From the NCBI GenBank assembly GCA_019308655.1, contig JAFDHS010000017.1:1-10964 (forward strand): DNA of 10,964 nucleotides, read 5' to 3'. A program made the translations under genes and the position numbers. Below the pieces are notes generated by a model. That model worked only from the letters and a program-made list of their open reading frames with translations. It did no database searches and had not been told where the DNA came from. Shown here in pieces: positions 6,755-10,964 of the stretch. This stretch comes from Deltaproteobacteria bacterium. Its GTDB lineage: Bacteria > Desulfobacterota > Desulfobacteria > Desulfobacterales > JAFDHS01. Each line of letters opens with the position of its first letter. Positions within the stretch are counted from its first letter, which is position 1.

Positions 6755-8197
6755 TTACCTGCAGAATATTACGGCTGGAAACTCCGCCCAACGGGTCACC
6801 CCAAGACTATCCGTCCAGGAGACACGTTGTTTTACATTATCATCAAACCGGGCTTTTGCATCCTCCCCGGCAATAGCCAGATAGGTGACCAGTTCAGTCA
6901 GTCCCTTTTCAAGAGGCGACGCTTTCAAAATATCTTCCAGTGTTACCTGATCCCTGTTTTGAAGGGCCTTTTGTATCACCCCCCTAAGTCTCAACTTATC
7001 CACAAAAACCGGGGAATATAATATTTCCGAAGGAATTTCCGATCCATCTCCCAGTGTCACCTTTTCATCAATAACAGGTTTGACCGGTGGTTTGTACAGG
7101 GGCCGCTCCATGGGCAGCATCAGCCGGGGGAAGGATTCATCCAGCTCCATGAAATTTTTGTCAGGCATATTATTTCTTACAAGAACGGCACGGCTTTCGA
7201 TGCTTTGAAACAACTTCATAATACGCCTGTTTTCAAGATAAGCCTGGTCGTCCAGATAACGTCTTAACTGTCCTGACAGTTTGGCAACGGTTCTCTGGGT
7301 ATGTTCTCCGGCTTCCAGCCAGTCGTAATGAATTCGCTTCAGACGCATATCCGGTGCCATTTCTTTGACCGCACTGAGGTCAAATACCTTTTCAAGAAGC
7401 TGAGAGAGTTCTTCCTGCTTTGCCGGAGACATCAACAGATCCCAGAAGGCATTAAAGCTTTTGCCCTGATCGGATTCCGCAATCACATCCCTTTCACCGA
7501 AAAAATCTTCCAGAAGCTCCCCTTTGCCCCCCTCCCACAATGCAATCTGTTCCCTGACCTTTTGATCCAGCTTTCTGAAATTGTACTCCACTTCCCGGAA
7601 ATCGCTTAACAGTTCCCTGGCTGTTTTATTGATCTGTTGAAAGCGATCCTTAAGCGCCGTATCATCAAGCAAATCCAGATGGCCCTCACGGACACGCTCA
7701 AGTTCTCTTTCGATCTCCTGTTTCCGTTTTTCAAGCTCCCTGATGCGTGCTTCAGCATCCGATTCAGAACCTTCCACCATTTGGCGCAGCAGTTCAAACA
7801 CCGTCATCAATCGGGACTCGGTACCGATAAACGGTCGCTGGACCAGATTTTCAAGCCAGTTCACAGCCTTTTCAACGGCTGGCATCAAATCATAGTAAAC
7901 CTCATCCGATCCCTGTGGGTAAAATTTTCGAAGCCAGCCTTTGTCATCGGTTGCCCAGTCATCCAGATAGGCTTCCGCACTTCTGGGGAAAGCCTTTTCA
8001 CCTTCGCTCTGACGAAGTGCGTATAAATAATCTTCAAGAGCAGAAACAAGATCAGGGCGGCTAAAAGTTCTTTTGTTGGGTATAATAAAGAACTTATGAA
8101 GAAAAGAGGCAATCAGGGGACTGTGATCCGCCATCAGCAGCCGCCATGCCGGATGCTTTTTCCTCAATGCAGCAAGCGTTAAATAATCAAAAGTCAT
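6755..8197 (-). CDS. jetA: Wadjet JetA, kleisin-like subunit (DUF3375)
   Basis: JetA is the kleisin-type (MukF-like) subunit that closes the JetC ring and binds JetB. From the chosen start it has 480 residues and matches DUF3375. The N-terminus MTFDYLTLAALRKKHPAWRL and the following ADHSPLIASFLHKFF are the family's opening motif. A coiled coil with EARIRELEKRKQEIERELER lies near residues 147-170, and the C-terminal part (LPMERPLYKPPVKP, LEDILKASPLEKGLTELVTY) is a winged-helix-like region. In-frame ATGs at 8251 and 8221 would add 18 or 8 residues. None of the three has a strong Shine-Dalgarno sequence, and I chose 8197 because homologues begin just before the YxxLxALRxxHPAWRLL motif. It is the first jet gene, about 150 bp after yoeB on the same strand. 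No defect is seen. Confidence 0.93.
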   Translation of the reverse strand: MTFDYLTLAALRKKHPAWRLLMADHSPLIASFLHKFFIIPNKRTFSRPDLVSALEDYLYALRQSEGEKAFPRSAEAYLDDWATDDKGWLRKFYPQGSDEVYYDLMPAVEKAVNWLENLVQRPFIGTESRLMTVFELLRQMVEGSESDAEARIRELEKRKQEIERELERVREGHLDLLDDTALKDRFQQINKTARELLSDFREVEYNFRKLDQKVREQIALWEGGKGELLEDFFGERDVIAESDQGKSFNAFWDLLMSPAKQEELSQLLEKVFDLSAVKEMAPDMRLKRIHYDWLEAGEHTQRTVAKLSGQLRRYLDDQAYLENRRIMKLFQSIESRAVLVRNNMPDKNFMELDESFPRLMLPMERPLYKPPVKPVIDEKVTLGDGSEIPSEILYSPVFVDKLRLRGVIQKALQNRDQVTLEDILKASPLEKGLTELVTYLAIAGEDAKARFDDNVKQRVSWTDSLGVTRWAEFPAVIFCR

Positions 8198-8294
8198 GCC
8201 GTTTTTATCTCTGGAAATCATTTTACGGGGGCTAGTCAGAACATGGACCAATCAAATTATGGCTCAACTATAACTATTTGAATTTGTATGATTT

Positions 8295-8324
8295 ATTTTA
8301 AACAAATCGCAAGTTCGAAATCAA
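8295..8324 (-). promoter_or_regulatory. Candidate jetABCD promoter
   Basis: On the minus strand TTGATT (8319-8324) and TAAAAT (8295-8300) are 18 bp apart in an AT-rich stretch between yoeB and jetA. Transcription would start roughly 95 nt upstream of the chosen jetA start. Boxes of this quality occur by chance in AT-rich DNA, so this is tentative. Confidence 0.35.
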
Positions 8325-8352
8325 AGTGGCCGAAGTTATGACCAACTCCACT
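8325..8352 (-). terminator. Possible weak terminator or attenuator after yoeB
   Basis: Minus-strand AGTGG and CCACT form an outer stem and AGTT with AACT an inner stem, with a bulge on one side. It begins within the yoeB stop codon and is followed only by TTTGATTT. It may reduce, but probably does not stop, transcription from yefM-yoeB into jetA. Confidence 0.25.
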
Positions 8353-8644
8353 ATTGATAATGGTAACGGCCTTGCACAAAATCAATTCTGTTCTGTCCAA
8401 CCACATAAACTAACCGATGCTCTTGTGTGATTCGACGAGACCAGATACCCGATCCGAGAAACTTCAAATGCTCCGGTTTACCGATACCCTGAAAGGGATC
8501 CCGCATCACCGCCTCGATTAATTTGAAAATTCGAAGCGCTGTCTGACGATCCGTTTCAACCCAGTAACGTAAATCCTCTCTGAACTCAGGTTGAAATACG
8601 GCTTCTCGCTGTTTAGTTTTTCGGGGTGTATAACGACTACTCAA
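8351..8644 (-). CDS. yoeB: YoeB-family mRNA interferase toxin, probable TTG start
   Basis: This is the toxin of a YefM-YoeB pair, a RelE-superfamily endoribonuclease that cuts mRNA in the ribosomal A site. From a TTG start it has 97 residues. The core runs WVETDRQTALRIFKLIEAV, DPFQGIGKPEHLKF, SGIWSRRITQEHRLVYVV and a final GRYHYQ. Residues matching the E. coli YoeB active site are present: E58 (E46), R77 (R65), H95 (H83) and Y96 (Y84). No ATG lies at a sensible place. The frame stays open upstream to an ATG at 8767, but that would bury the start deep in yefM. The TTG at 8644 overlaps the yefM stop by 8 bp and has GAGG 6 nt upstream, so it is preferred. It carries about 13 extra N-terminal residues relative to the 84-residue E. 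coli protein. Confidence 0.9.
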   Translation of the reverse strand: MSSRYTPRKTKQREAVFQPEFREDLRYWVETDRQTALRIFKLIEAVMRDPFQGIGKPEHLKFLGSGIWSRRITQEHRLVYVVGQNRIDFVQGRYHYQ

Positions 8645-8915
8645 GACCGACCTCGTCACGAAGCAGATCGATGGTTTGTGGTGTTCCGAGTCCTTTCCGA
8701 ACGTTTTCAAGTGCGGAGAGAAGTCGCTTTGCATTGGCCGGGGATCGAAGCAAATGAGCCGTCTCAAGAATACCGCTCAACTCGTCAGCGGCTATCATGG
8801 CCACATCTTCACTTCCACGGCGCTGAATAATTACCACTTCGCGGTTTTGGGCGACTTCATCAAGTAAAGACGCTAAATGTGCGCGGGCATTCGTATAGGT
8901 TGTTTGAATTGTCAT
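8637..8915 (-). CDS. yefM: YefM/Phd-family antitoxin
   Basis: This 92-residue antitoxin neutralises YoeB and represses its own operon. The N-terminal Phd/YefM DNA-binding fold is clear: MTIQTTYTNARAHLASLLDE, then NREVVIIQRRGSEDVAMIAADE, the typical strand-turn-strand with a hydroxylated residue and AMI core. The C-terminal segment ETAHLLRSPANAKRLLSAL and beyond would be the flexible part that binds YoeB. The ATG at 8915 has an excellent Shine-Dalgarno sequence, AAGGAGG, 5 nt upstream (8921-8927). It overlaps yoeB by 8 bp, so antitoxin and toxin are coupled. A strong sigma70-like promoter with two operator cores is directly upstream. Confidence 0.92.
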   Translation of the reverse strand: MTIQTTYTNARAHLASLLDEVAQNREVVIIQRRGSEDVAMIAADELSGILETAHLLRSPANAKRLLSALENVRKGLGTPQTIDLLRDEVGLE

Positions 8916-8933
8916 ACCTGCCTCCTTATTATA

Positions 8934-8952
8934 TGTACAGATATAATGTACG
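8934..8952. promoter_or_regulatory. YefM operator with two TGTACA-type cores
   Basis: TGTACA lies at 8934-8939 and TGTACG at 8947-8952, centres 13 bp apart. E. coli YefM recognises two palindromes with TGTACA cores, about a helical turn apart, at its own promoter. Here one site overlaps the -10 box and the other the likely transcription start, so binding would block transcription. Confidence 0.6.
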
Positions 8953-8973
8953 GTCTATAGGCCTGCATGTCAA
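8945..8973 (-). promoter_or_regulatory. yefM-yoeB promoter
   Basis: A perfect -35 TTGACA (8968-8973, minus strand) is followed after exactly 17 bp by TACATT (8945-8950), a 4-of-6 match to the -10 consensus. Transcription would start near 8938, giving a short leader that still contains the AAGGAGG ribosome binding site. Confidence 0.65.
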
Positions 8974-9166
8974 TCTCTGCAAACAATTATTTCCTTAAAG
9001 ATAGTTCTCGTAAAATCATTTGCCCACTCGAAATGGGGAAAAGGCTTCATTGTTAGCCTTCTATTACCTTCGCTCTCCAATATGAGATCAGTAATAAAGC
9101 TGAGAGGTTTTTAATTGGAAAATGGGGAGAATAAATTGCAGAAACTACATTTTTGCATTTTATCTA
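8974..9166. other. Non-coding divergent spacer with small hairpins
   Basis: This is the part of the 319-bp gap between yefM and hsdS not taken up by promoters. I see no credible gene on either strand. It holds a hairpin AAGGCT/AGCCTT (9041-9046 with 9055-9060), which on the minus strand is followed by TTTT, and a smaller CCCA/TGGG stem at 9023-9036. The 9-mer AAATGGGGA is repeated at 9031-9039 and 9120-9128. The function is unknown; insulation between the divergent units or a small RNA are possibilities. Confidence 0.4.
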
Positions 9167-9195
9167 TTGACGAAGCCCTCTTCTTTTTATATGTT
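9167..9195 (+). promoter_or_regulatory. Candidate hsdS-hsdM promoter
   Basis: TTGACG (9167-9172) is separated by 17 bp from TATGTT (9190-9195), a 5-of-6 and a 4-of-6 match to sigma70 boxes. Transcription would start near 9202, about 33 nt before the hsdS ATG, with AAGGTGG (9224-9230) as ribosome binding site. Confidence 0.5.
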
Positions 9196-9234
9196 ATCCA
9201 GAAACTTTATTACAGCAAAATATAAGGTGGCGCG

Positions 9235-9834
9235 ATGAAAAAAAAAATAAAACAGTTTGCGGCGGTACAGATGGGATACTCTTTCCGCTCACGTCTGGAA
9301 ACAATGGAAAACGGAGGTGTTGCGGTAATCCAGATGAAAGATCTTTCGCTGGAAAATACTGTTGTCTGTAGTGGGCTGGCAAAAATTGATATGGATGTCT
9401 TGAAAGATCATCACCTTGTTAAAAAAGGAGATTTGGTTTTCAGATCAAGAGGCCAAACAACAACGGCGGCCATATTGTTGGAAGATCCTGGAAAGGCGGT
9501 TGTTGCCGCCCCTTTACTCAGAATACGAATAACAAAACCGGAGCTTGTACTTCCGGAATATCTGAATTGGTTCATCAGTCAGCCGGAGGCACAATCATTT
9601 TTAACCAGCAGAGCAAAAGGGACTGCGCAAAAGATGATTAGCAAGCAAGCCCTTGAAGATATGGATGTATTTATCCCAAGCATAAAAAAACAAAAAGCAA
9701 TCGTGGAGTTAGCTGATCTTTCAGGCAGGGAGTCAATGATTCTTCAAACATTAGCTCAAAAACGCGATCAATATTTTTCAACAGTATTAATGAAATTGGC
9801 AAAAGGAGAATATAACCATGAACAGTCAGATTGA
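9235..9834 (+). CDS. hsdS: Half-length type I restriction specificity subunit (one target-recognition domain)
   Basis: This 199-residue protein resembles one half of a type I HsdS subunit, which selects the DNA sequence for methylation and cleavage. It has one target-recognition domain, with VAVIQMKDLSL, HLVKKGDLVFRSRGQ, VAAPLLRIRI and LPEYLNWFISQPEAQSF. A conserved helical spacer follows (GTAQKMISKQALEDMDVFIP, KQKAIVELADL). Normal HsdS has two such domains and about 400 residues. Single-domain forms are known to dimerise and read a palindromic bipartite site, which may apply here. The ATG at 9235 has AAGGTGG 4 nt upstream and is followed at once by ten A. The stop overlaps hsdM by 17 bp. S before M is less common than M before S, so a second S gene downstream is possible. 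Confidence 0.85.
   Translation: MKKKIKQFAAVQMGYSFRSRLETMENGGVAVIQMKDLSLENTVVCSGLAKIDMDVLKDHHLVKKGDLVFRSRGQTTTAAILLEDPGKAVVAAPLLRIRITKPELVLPEYLNWFISQPEAQSFLTSRAKGTAQKMISKQALEDMDVFIPSIKKQKAIVELADLSGRESMILQTLAQKRDQYFSTVLMKLAKGEYNHEQSD
9238..9247 (+). repeat. A10 tract at codons 2-5 of hsdS
   Basis: Ten A follow the ATG directly (ATG AAA AAA AAA ATA). A one-base slip would throw hsdS out of frame from its second codon. This could be a phase-variation site or just lysine-rich, AT-rich coding sequence. Confidence 0.6.
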
Positions 9835-10964
9835 ACAAAAAGACATCAACAATGCCGCGTGGGCGGCTTGCGATACATTCAGAGGGGTCGTTGATCCGGC
9901 ACAATACAAGGACTACATCCTCGTGATGCTGTTCGTGAAGTACATCTCTGATGTATGGCAGGATCATTACGAGCAATACCGCAAGCAATACGGTGATGAT
10001 GACGCCCGAATCCGCCGAAAACTGGAGCGCGAACGTTTTATGCTTCCCATCGTAAAGCTGACGGAAAAGGACGAAAAAACCGGCAATGAGAAGGTAATTG
10101 ATGAGTTTCCGGCTACGTATCAGAGTCTCTATGACAGACGTTCAGCAGCAAATATCGGAGAGCTGATCAATATTGTCCTCGATCACATTGAAGAATCCAA
10201 CAAGGCCAAGCTCGAAGGTGTGTTCCGCAATATTGACTTCAACAGTGAGGCCAATCTGGGCAAAACGAAAGACCGGAACCGTCGATTAAAGCACCTTCTT
10301 GAAGACTTTCATAAACCGCAACTGGATATGAGGCCCAGTCGGGTTTCCGAGGACGTTATCGGAAACACCTATATCTATCTGATCGAGCGTTTTGCCTCAG
10401 ATTCCGGGAAAAAAGCAGGTGAGTTCTTCACCCCATTCAAGGTCACTGAGCTTGTAGCCGGACTGGCGGGGCCGAAAGCGGGAGACCGGATATGTGATCC
10501 GGCATGTGGTGCAGGCGGACTTCTCATACAGGCGGCCAAGCAGGTGGGTAACCGTAATTTTGCTCTATTCGGACAGGAATCCAACGGAAGCACCTGGGCT
10601 TTGTGTCGCATGAATATGTTTCTGCATAGTGCCGATAGTGCCCGTATTGAATGGTGCGACACACTGAATAGCCCTTTGCTCGTTGAAAACGATCGTCTGA
10701 TGAAATTTAATTGTGTGATTGCCAACCCTCCTTTCTCCCTCGGCAAATGGGGCGCAGAAAATGCCGAGAGTGATCGTTACAACCGTTTCTGGCGTGGCGT
10801 GCCGCCTAAAAGCAAGGGAGACTGGGCGTTTATAAGCCATATGATTGAAATCGCTCTGGAAAAAGAAGGTCGTGTTGCCGTGGTGGTTCCCCACGGCGTT
10901 CTTTTCCGAGGTGCCGCAGAAGGCCGTATCCGTCGAAAAGTGATCGAGGAAAATCTGCTGGATG
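9818..10964 (+). CDS. hsdM: Type I restriction-modification methyltransferase subunit HsdM, N-terminal part (runs off the right edge)
   Basis: HsdM is the adenine-N6 methyltransferase subunit of type I restriction-modification, working with HsdS to protect host DNA. The frame is open from the ATG at 9818 to the window end, 382 codons. It opens MNSQIEQKDINNAAWAACDT, then VDPAQYKDYILVMLFVKYIS, the N-terminal helical HsdM domain. GEFFTP is at 201-206, the SAM-binding motif I DPACGAGG at 227-234 and the catalytic motif IV NPPF at 303-306, all intact. AGGAG (9804-9808) is 9 nt upstream of the ATG, which lies within the end of hsdS. No frameshift is seen. The C-terminus and any hsdR are outside the window, so whether restriction accompanies modification cannot be told. 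Confidence 0.95.
   Translation, partial: MNSQIEQKDINNAAWAACDTFRGVVDPAQYKDYILVMLFVKYISDVWQDHYEQYRKQYGDDDARIRRKLERERFMLPIVKLTEKDEKTGNEKVIDEFPATYQSLYDRRSAANIGELINIVLDHIEESNKAKLEGVFRNIDFNSEANLGKTKDRNRRLKHLLEDFHKPQLDMRPSRVSEDVIGNTYIYLIERFASDSGKKAGEFFTPFKVTELVAGLAGPKAGDRICDPACGAGGLLIQAAKQVGNRNFALFGQESNGSTWALCRMNMFLHSADSARIEWCDTLNSPLLVENDRLMKFNCVIANPPFSLGKWGAENAESDRYNRFWRGVPPKSKGDWAFISHMIEIALEKEGRVAVVVPHGVLFRGAAEGRIRRKVIEENLLD

Noticed and set aside
7637..8026. Plus-strand open frame of 129 codons opposite jetA
   Set aside because: It lies wholly opposite the conserved DUF3375 coding sequence, has no ribosome binding site and no family resemblance.
8645..8767. Upstream extension of yoeB to an ATG at 8767
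   Set aside because: It would overlap yefM by about 130 bp and add residues unrelated to the family. The TTG at 8644 has a well-placed GAGG.
10375..10894. Minus-strand open frames opposite hsdM
   Set aside because: They are antisense to the SAM-binding and NPPF motifs of HsdM and have no family features.

Overview
The window is a stretch of bacterial chromosome that looks like a defence island. It carries a type I Wadjet (JetABCD) anti-plasmid operon, the start of a type I restriction-modification operon, two recognisable type II toxin-antitoxin (TA) pairs (YefM-YoeB and VapBC), and a DUF4160-DUF2442 pair that may be a third. One housekeeping gene, thiM, enters at the left edge. Composition is moderate in GC, start sites use ordinary Shine-Dalgarno sequences and sigma70-like boxes, and the gene families are common in Proteobacteria and Desulfobacterota. 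I would guess a Gram-negative bacterium of that breadth but cannot name a genus.

Layout. Everything from position 1 to about 8915 is on the minus strand. In transcription order it runs yefM, yoeB, jetA, jetB, jetC, jetD (broken by a frameshift), the DUF4160 gene, the DUF2442 gene, vapB, vapC and the 5' part of thiM. A divergent intergenic region of about 320 bp (8916-9234) separates this block from a plus-strand operon. That operon holds a half-length specificity subunit (hsdS-like, one target-recognition domain) and hsdM, which runs off the right edge.

How the genes work together. JetA (kleisin-like), JetB (KITE/MukE-like) and JetC (MukB-like SMC ATPase) form a loop-extruding complex that senses small circular DNA, and JetD cuts it. 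The four genes are closely spaced or overlapping (3-bp gap, TGATG, ATGA). jetD has a run of seven G (minus strand, 1856-1862) that shifts the frame just before the Toprim-type Asp-x-Asp motif. Removing one G restores a continuous protein of about 406 residues. As sequenced, the nuclease is therefore probably inactive. A sequencing error, a recent mutation or slippage-based switching are the alternatives. The yefM-yoeB module ends only about 150 bp upstream of jetA on the same strand and has a well-formed, operator-overlapped promoter, so read-through into jetA is possible. HsdS-HsdM would modify DNA; the nuclease subunit is not in view.

The most notable observations are the jetD frameshift at a homopolymer, the half-length hsdS with an A10 tract directly after its start codon, a probably leaderless vapB with helically phased operator half-sites, and the TA modules flanking Wadjet.
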